Virus record (IMG/VR): IMGVR_UViG_3300025098_000264
Location: 1-24,874 of that record
Strand: one strand, 5' to 3'
DNA from: a virus
Length of the DNA stretch: 24,874 nt
This document shows, piece by piece, positions 1 through 6,775 of this stretch (position 1 is its first letter; every line of letters begins with the position of its first letter). Made by a program: the position numbers and the translations under genes. The notes under the pieces are model-generated. The model was not told the origin of the DNA. It saw only the letters and a program-made list of their open reading frames with translations, and did no database searches.

Positions 1-458
1 TGGCTCAGCTTGTGATTGATGTTGCTAAGTTCGCTAACTATTGCCGCAAGCGTGACATACAACCATGTATTAGACTGAATGGTACGACTGACATACGTTG
101 GGAGCTTATCTTGATTGACGGTAAGAATATCTTTGAGTGGTTCCCTTCTGTTCAGTGGTATGATTACACTAAGATACCTAACCGCAAAGTATCACACTTG
201 GCTAACTATCACTTGACTTGGAGCTATTCCGCTGCTAACCCTAAGTACGAACAATACTTTGATGATGTAATTCGCAACGGCATGTCTGTTGCTGTAGTAT
301 TCCGCAAGCCTATCAATCTTAAGACTTGGCGTGGATACAAGGTTGTTGATGGTGACAAGGATGATTTACGCTTCCTAGATCCTAAGCAATCAATCGTGGC
401 ATTGTATGCCAAAGGCAGAGCTAAGAAAGACCAAAGCGGCTTTGTCGTAGACCTCTAA
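1..458 (+). CDS. Conserved phage protein, 5'-truncated by the window (possibly GP88/DUF7227-like)
   Basis: The reading frame is open to the left edge: the codons before the GTG at 12 read Ala-Gln-Leu, and the base before position 1 could complete an ATG. The visible 148+ residues carry an RLNGTTDIRWE stretch, a WYDYTKIPNR stretch, NYHLTWS, and a C-terminal block with VVDGDKDDLRFLDP and AKGRAKKDQSGF. From memory this order matches a phage family sometimes labelled gene product 88 or DUF7227, whose members have an extra Cys-rich N-terminal half. The true start therefore probably lies well upstream. Function is unknown. The family name is a recollection, not a search result; that the gene is real and coding is much more secure. 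Confidence 0.7.
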   Translation, partial: AQLVIDVAKFANYCRKRDIQPCIRLNGTTDIRWELILIDGKNIFEWFPSVQWYDYTKIPNRKVSHLANYHLTWSYSAANPKYEQYFDDVIRNGMSVAVVFRKPINLKTWRGYKVVDGDKDDLRFLDPKQSIVALYAKGRAKKDQSGFVVDL

Positions 459-486
459 ACCTTAACCTTATAGAAAGACTAGACCC

Positions 487-1386
487 ATGACAAACAAACT
501 AAAAGTGACTATAGAATCCGTATCACCTGACTATGCTCAGATCTTATTGGACAACCACAACACCAATAATTATCGCAAGGTCAGTGAGAACAATGTAACT
601 AACTATGCCAACCTTATGAAGCAAGGCCAATGGCTGACTGAGGCGTGTACTATCGTGATAGATAATCAAGGTGTACTCACTAACGGGCAACACCGATTGC
701 TTGCTGTACTTAAAGCCGGGACTGCCATTGATATGATTATTGTGCGCAATGCTGACCCACGTAGTCGCTACGTTATTGATGATCACATGCCTAGACGTAT
801 GAAAGATCACGTAGGCTGCGAAGCTTATCATATTACTATGATCAACACATTCCTGAGGGCAGAGAGTTTGCACACTAACCCTAAGTACTGCAAGAACGTA
901 GACTTCTATAGCAACCACGTAAACGGATTGATGGGTGAGCTAGTGACTGCCTTTCATTCTATCTTTACCCGTACTGATTCGCCCTTCACTAGCTACGGCA
1001 TGAGGGCGGCTATCATTATGGCTGTACTCAATGAAGAGATAACCAAAGATGAAGCCCTGTCTATCTTTGAAAAGATGTGTGTCTTCCGTAAGTACAAGAA
1101 CAAAAAGGGTGACTACATCCACGCCTATCAGTCTAGCACTAGATCATCTGTGCAAGCTACACTCCCTAAGCTTATGTCTAAGCTAGTTGATAAGCTTGAC
1201 GCTGATGTGTTACCGTTCTACACTGGTATCGCTTCTAGATGGGCAGAAGAAAACTATTCTACTGCACGAGATAAAGCACAAAAATTAATGCTTGCATCTT
1301 ATCAAGCTCTGTGCAAGGGTAGTCGTGACAGCAGCACATTCAAGGGTGCTGTATCTAACCAAGTGTGCAAAGCGCTTGGCATATAA
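487..1386 (+). CDS. ParB/sulfiredoxin-fold phage protein
   Basis: A 299-residue protein. The N-terminal third looks like a ParB/Srx-type domain: a conserved YAxxMxxGxW helix (about residues 40-49), a TIVIDNQG strand, and the signature NGQHRLLAV at residues 66-74, equivalent to the GxHRxxA box of ParB-like nucleases and sulfiredoxin. The C-terminal two thirds is helical and I do not recognise it. Phage proteins of this kind are usually annotated only as ParB-like nuclease-domain proteins. They may bind or nick DNA or bind nucleotide, and nothing here tells which. The ATG lies 28 bp after the preceding stop. The protein is much longer than the bare domain, so the helical part may carry a second function. 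Confidence 0.7.
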   Translation: MTNKLKVTIESVSPDYAQILLDNHNTNNYRKVSENNVTNYANLMKQGQWLTEACTIVIDNQGVLTNGQHRLLAVLKAGTAIDMIIVRNADPRSRYVIDDHMPRRMKDHVGCEAYHITMINTFLRAESLHTNPKYCKNVDFYSNHVNGLMGELVTAFHSIFTRTDSPFTSYGMRAAIIMAVLNEEITKDEALSIFEKMCVFRKYKNKKGDYIHAYQSSTRSSVQATLPKLMSKLVDKLDADVLPFYTGIASRWAEENYSTARDKAQKLMLASYQALCKGSRDSSTFKGAVSNQVCKALGI

Positions 1387-1414
1387 ACTGAACTCTAACA
1401 AGGAGACTAAGACT

Positions 1415-1642
1415 ATGTTTTACTGTATCGCAACCAAGCCTCTTAATGATCGCACCAATGGGTTCCGCTTCAACATGCTAGGACTCAAAGGTTTAACACG
1501 TAAGCGCAAGCATGCAAGCCGTGGCTACAAGCTAGACTTTGGTAACTGCATGACTGCCATTCACTTAGGTAAGCGTACCATCTACATTGAGCGCAAGCCT
1601 AACCGTAACAGTGAGCGCCGTGTGCGTCACTTTGCAGGGTAA
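1415..1642 (+). CDS. Small basic hypothetical protein
   Basis: A 75-residue protein rich in Lys and Arg, with central KRKHASRGYK and IYIERKPNRNSERRVRHF segments; it could bind nucleic acid, but no domain is recognisable. The frame is open further upstream, but ATG at 1415 is chosen because AGGAG lies at 1401-1405, about 9 bases before it, and because upstream starts would overlap the previous gene deeply. It ends 5 bp before the endonuclease VII gene, so the two are probably co-translated. Confidence 0.65.
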   Translation: MFYCIATKPLNDRTNGFRFNMLGLKGLTRKRKHASRGYKLDFGNCMTAIHLGKRTIYIERKPNRNSERRVRHFAG

Positions 1643-1647
1643 CTAAC

Positions 1648-1974
1648 ATGCCAAGCACACCAGAAAACAAACGTCTGCAGAGACTACACAAAGAGTACGG
1701 CATAGATCAGACTTGGATAGATGCAGCACTCAAGCTTCAAGATAACTGTTGCGCTGGGTGTAAGCGTTCATTCGATACGCTACCTCGCTATGTAGTAGAT
1801 CACAAGCACGATACAAGTGTTAAGATTGTTAGGTGTTTGCTTTGTGATGAATGCAATGGTGCGCTTGGTACACTTGAAAAGTTACGCAAAGATATGGATA
1901 GATTTGAAAGACTGACTTGTATTGCTGACATGTACGTGCACTATGAGACAATCTATCCTAGTCATAACGAATAG
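1648..1974 (+). CDS. Endonuclease VII-like Holliday-junction resolvase
   Basis: A 108-residue protein matching the recombination endonuclease VII (T4 gp49) His-Me finger pattern. Zinc ligands are C35-x2-C38 and C66-x2-C69. The catalytic DHxH element is D51-H52-K-H54, and N70 and G74 follow the second Cys pair, as in the usual CxxCNxxLG box. T4 gp49 is 157 residues; the catalytic region alone is present here, as in many short phage homologues. The family cleaves branched DNA and mismatches and trims replication intermediates before packaging. A second resolvase, a T7-type endonuclease I, is encoded at 11976-12422. The gene is the last before the structured non-coding gap. Confidence 0.88.
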   Translation: MPSTPENKRLQRLHKEYGIDQTWIDAALKLQDNCCAGCKRSFDTLPRYVVDHKHDTSVKIVRCLLCDECNGALGTLEKLRKDMDRFERLTCIADMYVHYETIYPSHNE

Positions 1975-1992
1975 AGGACTGGTCATCCTCTA
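1972..1992. repeat. Inverted repeat 1, 7-bp stem at the endonuclease VII stop codon
   Basis: TAGAGGA (1972-1978) and TCCTCTA (1986-1992) are perfectly complementary with a 7-base loop. The left arm includes the stop codon of the endonuclease VII gene. No T run follows, so it is not a classical terminator. Confidence 0.5.
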
Positions 1993-1997
1993 GAGAG

Positions 1998-2031
1998 CAG
2001 CACTAGTATTTATTTGGTTTGACTAGTGCTG
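1998..2031. repeat. Inverted repeat 2, 10-bp perfect stem
   Basis: CAGCACTAGT (1998-2007) pairs perfectly with ACTAGTGCTG (2022-2031) around a 14-base AT-rich loop. It is followed by GATCCCCCC rather than T residues, so it does not look like an intrinsic terminator. It could be an operator, a recombinase arm site or an RNA hairpin. The hexamer ACTAGT recurs at 2091-2096. Confidence 0.6.
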
Positions 2032-2034
2032 ATC

Positions 2035-2087
2035 CCCCCAGCGAGAGCTAATACTACATACTAATCTTGCTGGGGGTACCAACCCCC
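2035..2087. repeat. Two mutually exclusive hairpins sharing one G run
   Basis: CCCCCAGC (2035-2042) pairs with GCTGGGGG (2069-2076) around a 26-base loop. The same G run can instead pair forward: GGGGGT (2072-2077) with ACCCCC (2082-2087) around a 4-base loop. Both helices are perfect and GC-rich and cannot form together, an arrangement typical of RNA switches and attenuators. The block ends 38 bases before the ATG at 2126. Confidence 0.55.
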
Positions 2088-2093
2088 TATACT
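2067..2093 (+). promoter_or_regulatory. Weak candidate promoter in the non-coding gap
   Basis: TATACT (2088-2093) is a 5/6 match to a sigma70 -10 box. TTGCTG (2067-2072) is only a 3/6 match to the -35 box, with a short 15-base spacer. The elements overlap the GC-rich hairpin, so the region could equally be a switch or operator. It would serve the run of small genes starting at 2126. Confidence 0.25.
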
Positions 2094-2125
2094 AGTAACG
2101 ATAAGCATAAGGAGCTAACACTAAG

Positions 2126-2461
2126 ATGAAACTTACAATCAACGCTAAAGCTTTCCCTGACGTAGACCCTGAGCTACTACAAGAAATGCTTGGAGTACTA
2201 CCATACTGGGTACGTGAGTACAACATACTAGGCACAAACATGGACATCGTAGACTTCATGACTGAACGCTATGGCTTTGGTAGCTTGTACCAATTCAAAG
2301 GTGACGTACAAGAAGATGGTACGTATAGCTATCCAGAAGATCCTGACATGCCTTACGTAGGTAAGATGAACACACCCAACGGTAACGTGTACTTCTATCA
2401 GTACGCTATGCTTGCACTGCCTCTGCCTGATGGTGAGTACTTCGTAACACGGATGGACTAA
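2126..2461 (+). CDS. Hypothetical protein
   Basis: A 111-residue acidic protein that I do not recognise. It has an N-terminal strand-helix segment and many aromatic residues in the C-terminal half (VYFYQYAML). AAGGAG at 2109-2114 lies 11 bases before the ATG. It is the first gene after the structured 151-bp gap, and opens a run of very small genes that leads to the integrase. Confidence 0.65.
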   Translation: MKLTINAKAFPDVDPELLQEMLGVLPYWVREYNILGTNMDIVDFMTERYGFGSLYQFKGDVQEDGTYSYPEDPDMPYVGKMNTPNGNVYFYQYAMLALPLPDGEYFVTRMD

Positions 2462-2465
2462 GCTA

Positions 2466-2624
2466 ATGAAACATGTATATCGTGTAGAGTTCTACGACAA
2501 GAACACTAAAGAGTTGGTGTGTTATTATAGCACCAGTAATTTAAATCAAGCTAGGCAGATGGAGAATGCCCCTTTACAAAATGCACAAGTTAAGGTTTAT
2601 CATACTGATGGACACAGAGTTTAA
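2466..2624 (+). CDS. Very small hypothetical protein (52 aa)
   Basis: ATG at 2466 to TAA at 2624, starting 4 bp after the previous stop. The 52-residue product begins MKHVYRVEFYDKNTKE, a likely beta hairpin, and ends with VKVYHTDGHRV. No family is recognised. It is accepted because it fills the space exactly between two genes, on the same strand and in the same compact style as its neighbours. Confidence 0.5.
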   Translation: MKHVYRVEFYDKNTKELVCYYSTSNLNQARQMENAPLQNAQVKVYHTDGHRV

Positions 2625-2641
2625 CACAGGAAGGAAGTACA

Positions 2642-2953
2642 ATGATTATTGAAGACCAAACAGTAGAAGTAAAAGTGTGGGATCATAACGATGCGGTGAT
2701 CTTTGTATATGAAAACATACACGAGAAGACAGATGAAGTACATGAGTCAGGCGTTCCTGTTTGGCGCAGCTATAAGCAAGTAGTCACAGCTATACCAGTA
2801 AACTTTACTTATTCTGATAGTTTATCTGATGATGATAAGCTAGAGAAGGTACGCAAGGTAGCTGATGCATTGACTGAATTGTACGCCTACGAAGATGGTT
2901 ACGAGATGGGCGTGTCTTACTACATCAACCATGACCAATTTGTTAACTGCTAG
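2642..2953 (+). CDS. Hypothetical protein
   Basis: A 103-residue acidic protein with alternating hydrophobic residues in the first half and a helix around residues 60-80 (DDDKLEKVRKVADAL). No known domain is recognised. A purine-rich AGGAAGG at about 2629-2635 precedes the ATG. It belongs to the small-gene run between the structured gap and the integrase. Confidence 0.6.
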   Translation: MIIEDQTVEVKVWDHNDAVIFVYENIHEKTDEVHESGVPVWRSYKQVVTAIPVNFTYSDSLSDDDKLEKVRKVADALTELYAYEDGYEMGVSYYINHDQFVNC

Positions 2954-2967
2954 TAAGGAGTACAAGC

Positions 2968-3120
2968 ATGGACAAAGTAGTATGCGTACACTACGTAATA
3001 GAAAGACTTAAAGATATTGTAGCGTCTGACTTCCCACAGAACGGGGCTAGTGAATTACTACGTGAGATGTACCACAACTTAGGTGTTGATGCACACAACG
3101 ATTACATAGAGCGAGACTAA
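2968..3120 (+). CDS. Very small hypothetical protein (50 aa)
   Basis: ATG at 2968 follows TAAGGAG at about 2953-2959, a good ribosome-binding site. The 50-residue product is mostly helical (VIERLKDIVAS and ASELLREMYHNLGV) with an acidic C-terminus. The stop is 1 bp before the next ATG. The function is unknown; coding is supported by the Shine-Dalgarno sequence and the fit between neighbours. Confidence 0.55.
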   Translation: MDKVVCVHYVIERLKDIVASDFPQNGASELLREMYHNLGVDAHNDYIERD

Positions 3121-3121
3121 C

Positions 3122-3289
3122 ATGAACGATCTACTTGTACCACTACACAACTACCACCACAAACTCATCCGTGATATTGATGATGCTGAATGGATGTCAG
3201 ACTTTGAGAGAGCCGACATGCTTAAGCGTGAAGAGGAAGACGTTAAGTCTATGTTATTAGATGGTGAGGTGTGGATGCCACTATGGTAG
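3122..3289 (+). CDS. Very small acidic hypothetical protein (55 aa)
   Basis: ATG at 3122, one base after the previous stop. The 55-residue product is helical and acidic (ERADMLKREEEDVKSML), starting with a His-rich turn (HNYHHK). The stop overlaps the next start in an ATGGTAG junction, the kind of overlap used repeatedly in this block. No family is recognised. Confidence 0.5.
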   Translation: MNDLLVPLHNYHHKLIRDIDDAEWMSDFERADMLKREEEDVKSMLLDGEVWMPLW

Positions 3290-3378
3290 CAGGGTCACAG
3301 CTAGTAATACCCTTCTTAGTTATCTATATTGGTGGCTTCATATACTTTCTAATGAGAGGCAACGGAGATGGCGAATGA
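3283..3378 (+). CDS. Tiny single-pass membrane protein (31 aa)
   Basis: ATG at 3283 overlaps the upstream stop (ATGGTAG), and the TGA at 3378 lies inside the following gene. The 31-residue product is one hydrophobic helix (LVIPFLVIYIGGFIYFLM) followed by a polar tail RGNGDGE. It would be an inner-membrane peptide. The role is unknown; early phage membrane peptides of this size often act on the host. Its size limits confidence. Confidence 0.4.
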   Translation: MVAGSQLVIPFLVIYIGGFIYFLMRGNGDGE

Positions 3379-3553
3379 TCCGCACGATGACTGGTCTGAC
3401 ACAGAACGACTTGAAGGCTTACGTAAAGAGAGTGCTAACCGCCCTAAGCGTACTACTAAACGTGGTACTGGGCGGGAGCAACAACCAGACATTCTCAGCC
3501 CGGAACTGGGAGTGGAGAAAACAAAAGAAGTTAAACGCAGTAAAGATGATTGA
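3368..3553 (+). CDS. Small charged hypothetical protein (61 aa)
   Basis: A 61-residue highly polar protein with a basic middle (NRPKRTTKRGTGRE) and Lys/Asp-rich end, probably disordered. The start overlaps the end of the membrane peptide gene by 11 bp, with GGCAACGGAG just upstream. No family is recognised. A longer frame over the same DNA (3261-3620) is judged a shadow, except for its last 25 codons, which form the next entry. Confidence 0.5.
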   Translation: MANDPHDDWSDTERLEGLRKESANRPKRTTKRGTGREQQPDILSPELGVEKTKEVKRSKDD

Positions 3554-3620
3554 CTTTGTGATGGGAAAGGAGCACTGTTTAGAATGCTGGATCTATTGGA
3601 AGGTAAGAAGAAAATGGTAA
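3546..3620 (+). CDS. Tiny Cys/Trp-rich peptide (24 aa) coupled to the integrase
   Basis: ATG at 3546 sits across the previous gene's stop (ATGATTGA), and its TAA at 3618-3620 overlaps the integrase ATG at 3614 (ATGGTAA). The 24-residue product contains HCLECWIYWK, a CxxC pair next to aromatic residues. The stop/start couplings at both ends are the main evidence; at this size it could also be only a ribosome-delivery leader for the integrase. Confidence 0.3.
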   Translation: MIDFVMGKEHCLECWIYWKVRRKW

Positions 3621-4540
3621 AGCGTTTGAAGTCTAGCTCTACTATAGCTGACGTAGCTCACGAGTACCTGAACAGCAAATCTTTTGCTAGGCTCAAGGGT
3701 AACTCACAGAAGGAGTACATACAATGCATAGCTATAGCTATGGCTACACTGACGCACACAGGTAAGACAGTAGGTGAGACTAAGCTAAGCTTCTTTGGTA
3801 ACAACCACGCCAACTATGCTTATGAGCAGTGGCTGGATAGAGGTGTAAGCAGAGCTAACAAGATCTCTGCTATACTTTCTATTGTGTTCAACAGAGCAAT
3901 CACTATGGACATACTTAATCGCAATCCTATCAAGGGTATCAAGCGTGTACCTAACAAGCAGCGCAAGGTTATGTGGACACAAGATCAGGTATTCACATTC
4001 TTAGACACAGCCTACAGCCAGAACAAGTGGCGCTCTATAGGCTTGATAGTACAAATGGCTTACGAGTGGGGGCAACGTATAGGTGACATGCGCTTGCTTA
4101 CGTGGGATAAGATAGACTTAGACAACAGACGTATGGACATTGAGCAAAGCAAGCGTAGTGCTGACGTACACTTACCTATCAGTGAGCCGTTATTCCACGT
4201 ACTACATCAGCAAAAGGAAGCCTATGGGTTTCAACCTTACGTAGCACCACAGATGCAACCTAGTGATGGAGCATACAAACCATACAAAAAGGAGAACCTA
4301 TTCAGTTATGTCAATGACATCAAGGAAGCTGCTGGTCTACCAGATGAGTTAACAGCTATGGACATGCGCCGTACTGCTATAACTGAGATGGTTGAGGCAG
4401 GGGTTGACATTACCCAGATCAAGCAGGTAAGTGGACACAAGAGTATCAACTCTCTTACCCCGTACATCAAGCACACATTCAGTGGTGCATCTAATGCATT
4501 AGCCCAGCGCCAAGCTTACAAGGATAACAATGATGAATAA
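3614..4540 (+). CDS. int: Tyrosine-family site-specific recombinase (integrase)
   Basis: A 308-residue protein from ATG 3614; an in-frame ATG at 3584 would add 10 residues. I prefer 3614 because of the ATGGTAA coupling with the upstream peptide and the purine-rich AAGGTAAGAAG before it. An N-terminal SAM-like core-binding domain spans about residues 8-105 and the catalytic domain 115-300. Visible active-site residues are R155 (GQRIGD), K180, R252 (MDMRRT), H275 (SGHKS) and Y284 (PYIK). The usual His of the HxxR box is replaced by Met249. The family integrates and excises phage DNA at an att site. No repressor, excisionase or tRNA-like att core is seen nearby. The 3' end overlaps the primase start. 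Confidence 0.92.
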   Translation: MVKRLKSSSTIADVAHEYLNSKSFARLKGNSQKEYIQCIAIAMATLTHTGKTVGETKLSFFGNNHANYAYEQWLDRGVSRANKISAILSIVFNRAITMDILNRNPIKGIKRVPNKQRKVMWTQDQVFTFLDTAYSQNKWRSIGLIVQMAYEWGQRIGDMRLLTWDKIDLDNRRMDIEQSKRSADVHLPISEPLFHVLHQQKEAYGFQPYVAPQMQPSDGAYKPYKKENLFSYVNDIKEAAGLPDELTAMDMRRTAITEMVEAGVDITQIKQVSGHKSINSLTPYIKHTFSGASNALAQRQAYKDNNDE

Positions 4541-5318
4541 CATTAGAGCATTCTTAGATAGCTTAGACTTAGCTGACCAGCAAAGCAGGCGCATGAACTG
4601 CCCTAGCTGTCACTCAAAGAATACATTCAGTGCTTTGAATGATGGTGGGTCTATCGTGTACAACTGCTTCAAGCTTAACTGCTCACTGACTGGGGCGTAC
4701 CATACAGGTATGACAGCCCAAGAGATACGCCTACGCCTAGCTAAGGTAGCTAAGCCTGAGCCTACTGACCCGGAGACTATGACTATACCTGAGTATGTAG
4801 TACAACCTAAGCACGAGCATGAGTTATTCTGGAAGTACATAGACAGATGGGAGATACCTAGTGACACTCTAATGTATGACGTTAAAGATAAGCGTGTAGT
4901 GTTCCCTATATTCTACAAGGGTAGGATGATTGATGCTATCGGTAGATCACTAGTAGATAAACAACCTAAGTGGTTACGATACACAGGGGTAGCTGACTAC
5001 TACGTAGTGGGTAACAGTAAGACTATCGTACTAGTAGAAGATACCCTTTCGGCTATGATAGCTACTCAATTAGTAGAGGGTCTATCTGCTATGGCTATAC
5101 TAGGTACTAGCCTGACGGATAAACACATGGCTAAATTGGGTGAGTACAACTTCATTATTGTAGCGCTTGATCCTGATGCTGCTCATAAGACACTGATATA
5201 TAAGAAGGAAATAGAATCGTGGACAGGGTTAGACTCAATAGCACTGAGGCTTGACGATGACATCAAGTATAAGGTATCATCTGATATAGAGAAACTAAGG
5301 GTATTAACAAATGATTGA
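4530..5318 (+). CDS. DNA primase with zinc-finger and TOPRIM domains
   Basis: A 262-residue protein that overlaps the integrase by 11 bp; ATG 4533 is an alternative start. Residues 24-51 form a zinc-binding site (C24-x2-C27, C46-x4-C51), as in the N-terminal zinc domain of T7 gp4 primase that reads the priming site. Residues 165-220 form a TOPRIM fold: VLVEDTLSA gives the catalytic Glu170, and VALDPDA gives the metal-binding D214-x-D216 pair. This is the primase half of a T7 gp4-type protein; the helicase half is a separate gene at 6756-7979. The primase would make RNA primers for lagging-strand synthesis. Confidence 0.85.
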   Translation: MMNNIRAFLDSLDLADQQSRRMNCPSCHSKNTFSALNDGGSIVYNCFKLNCSLTGAYHTGMTAQEIRLRLAKVAKPEPTDPETMTIPEYVVQPKHEHELFWKYIDRWEIPSDTLMYDVKDKRVVFPIFYKGRMIDAIGRSLVDKQPKWLRYTGVADYYVVGNSKTIVLVEDTLSAMIATQLVEGLSAMAILGTSLTDKHMAKLGEYNFIIVALDPDAAHKTLIYKKEIESWTGLDSIALRLDDDIKYKVSSDIEKLRVLTND

Positions 5319-5967
5319 AGCAACATACATAGATCACATGGGTACAGACTTGACGGTAGCTAACGCTGCTCGTGTAAGCTTTGGTAAGCAGAGTGAGATG
5401 GATACGAGTGACGTATGGGGTCCACCTAAGTTGAAAGACAAGGACGCTAAGCTTATTCGTTATCTGGCAGAGCATAAACACATCAGCCCATTCGGGCATT
5501 GCTTTGCGAGCTTTCACATCAAGGCACCTGTCTTTGTAGCTAGGCAGCTAGTCAAGCATAAGTTTCTACGCTGGAATGAGATTAGCCGTAGGTATGTGGA
5601 TAGTGAGCCTGAGTTTTATGTACCTGCAGAATGGCGTGGTAAGTCGGATGACAAGAAGCAAGGTAGTGAAGGTAGCGTTGACGATATACGCCCATCACTT
5701 GCGTTGAACATGGTAGAGAGTAGCAAGCAAGACTATGAGTACTTACTGTACAAAGGCGTATGCCCAGAGCAAGCACGTATGATACTGCCACAGAGCATGA
5801 TGACTGAGTGGTACTGGTCAGGTAGCTTAGATGCATTTGCTGACATGTGTAAGCTTCGCTGTGCGCCTGACACACAAGCAGAGACAGCAGAGGTAGCGTG
5901 GGATATTGACCGCACTATGGTAAAATTATTTCCTGTGTCGTGGGAAGCACTAAGGGAGAATGACTGA
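5311..5967 (+). CDS. thyX: FAD-dependent thymidylate synthase ThyX
   Basis: A 218-residue flavin-dependent thymidylate synthase, of usual family length, converting dUMP to dTMP with methylenetetrahydrofolate, NADPH and FAD. The N-terminal NAARVSF and HISPFGH elements and the core box at residues 82-95 (KHKFLRWNEISRRY) are diagnostic. The classic RHRx7S signature reads KHKx7S here (K82-H83-K84, S92), a conservative change. The start overlaps the primase stop by 8 bp and the stop overlaps the next gene. It works with RNR and MazG in this block to supply dTTP for replication. Confidence 0.93.
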   Translation: MIEATYIDHMGTDLTVANAARVSFGKQSEMDTSDVWGPPKLKDKDAKLIRYLAEHKHISPFGHCFASFHIKAPVFVARQLVKHKFLRWNEISRRYVDSEPEFYVPAEWRGKSDDKKQGSEGSVDDIRPSLALNMVESSKQDYEYLLYKGVCPEQARMILPQSMMTEWYWSGSLDAFADMCKLRCAPDTQAETAEVAWDIDRTMVKLFPVSWEALREND

Positions 5968-6122
5968 TGAGAGGTAACATTGACGGTGCAATCAAGGCGT
6001 CAGCTATAGTAGCTTTACTTATAGCTGCGCCACCCGTACTGATAGCTATGACGTATGATGAGTATCCAAAATACTGTAAGCTATCTATCTTACTACCATG
6101 CATAGGAGTAACAAATGAGTGA
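5967..6122 (+). CDS. Small membrane protein (51 aa)
   Basis: ATG at 5967 shares a base with the ThyX stop (TGATG), and its TGA at 6122 lies inside the next gene. The 51-residue product has one strong transmembrane helix at about residues 10-28 (ASAIVALLIAAPPVLIAM), then a polar segment with two Cys residues. No family is recognised; its position among early genes argues against a holin role. Confidence 0.5.
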   Translation: MRGNIDGAIKASAIVALLIAAPPVLIAMTYDEYPKYCKLSILLPCIGVTNE

Positions 6123-6345
6123 GTACATAAACAAACCTATTAAGATAACAGATGTAGAAGAACATAAGGATGGCAGTGCTACACTACAAGTAGAATGTGA
6201 CCCTGAGACATACGCAGCTATCTTTAACGTTGGCTTTGTGACACTAATAAAGAGAGGTCTAGAAAATGAAAAGTGGCAGACCTGTGTAAGCTGTGGTGGC
6301 CCTGCAATGAATAAGATGTGTGGGTTTTGCTTAGAGGAAGAATGA
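6115..6345 (+). CDS. Small protein with C-terminal zinc ribbon
   Basis: A 76-residue protein. The first 50 residues look like a small alpha/beta unit; the C-terminus has two Cys pairs (CVSCGG and CGFC, about residues 57-72) that would bind one zinc ion. It overlaps the previous gene by 8 bp. Such proteins usually bind nucleic acid or protein partners; no specific family is recognised. Confidence 0.65.
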   Translation: MSEYINKPIKITDVEEHKDGSATLQVECDPETYAAIFNVGFVTLIKRGLENEKWQTCVSCGGPAMNKMCGFCLEEE

Positions 6346-6348
6346 TAC

Positions 6349-6522
6349 ATGAGTATGGCAGGAACAATAGAAGACATGCGTTGGCAGATCAAACAGCAAG
6401 AGAAAGAGATTGCAAGACTTAAGAAGTTTATATATGATAACAAACTTATACGTGAGTTCGATGAAGAAGAACGTAAACGTGCAGCAGAACGTGAAAGGAT
6501 AAACAGAGATGTATACGGTTGA
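6349..6522 (+). CDS. Small coiled-coil protein (57 aa)
   Basis: ATG at 6349 starts 3 bp after the previous stop. The 57-residue product is almost wholly charged helix (QIKQQEKEIARLKKF, then an EEERKRAAERER run), consistent with a coiled coil. Its stop overlaps the next gene by 14 bp. No family is recognised, and there is no signal peptide or membrane segment. Confidence 0.5.
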   Translation: MSMAGTIEDMRWQIKQQEKEIARLKKFIYDNKLIREFDEEERKRAAERERINRDVYG

Positions 6523-6775
6523 GTATGAGCCAGATGCCTCAGTGATAACCTCACTAGATCAGCAGGACATGTTCGAAGATGTAGAGTTAATCATTGGCAC
6601 AGACGATAACGTAGTATTCGTCAGGCAGTATGACGATAAGCTAGATGAGCATCAAGTTATCTACATGTCAATACAGCAGTGGTTAGACTTGATGGCTGCT
6701 TGGACTAGTCCAGAGGGTGCGTTCTACTTAGAGACAAGAAAGAAAGAGAGACACAATGGAACTAGCACTACTTAG
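6509..6775 (+). CDS. Hypothetical protein (88 aa)
   Basis: An acidic 88-residue protein with strands in the first half (DVELIIGTDDNVVFVRQY) and a helix QQWLDLMAAW in the second. No family is recognised. It overlaps the coiled-coil gene by 14 bp and the helicase gene by 20 bp, so it is probably translated with both and may be a replication accessory factor (inference from position only). Confidence 0.55.
   Translation: MYTVEYEPDASVITSLDQQDMFEDVELIIGTDDNVVFVRQYDDKLDEHQVIYMSIQQWLDLMAAWTSPEGAFYLETRKKERHNGTSTT

Noticed and set aside
1998-2031. Rho-independent terminator after the endonuclease VII gene
   Set aside because: The 10-bp stem is good, but a C run rather than a T run follows, and the reverse strand lacks a T tract too.
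6093-6554. Antisense ORF of 153 codons across several small plus-strand genes
   Set aside because: The plus-strand genes have starts, stops and couplings that fit the block, and one has a zinc ribbon; the antisense product is low-complexity Ser/Leu.
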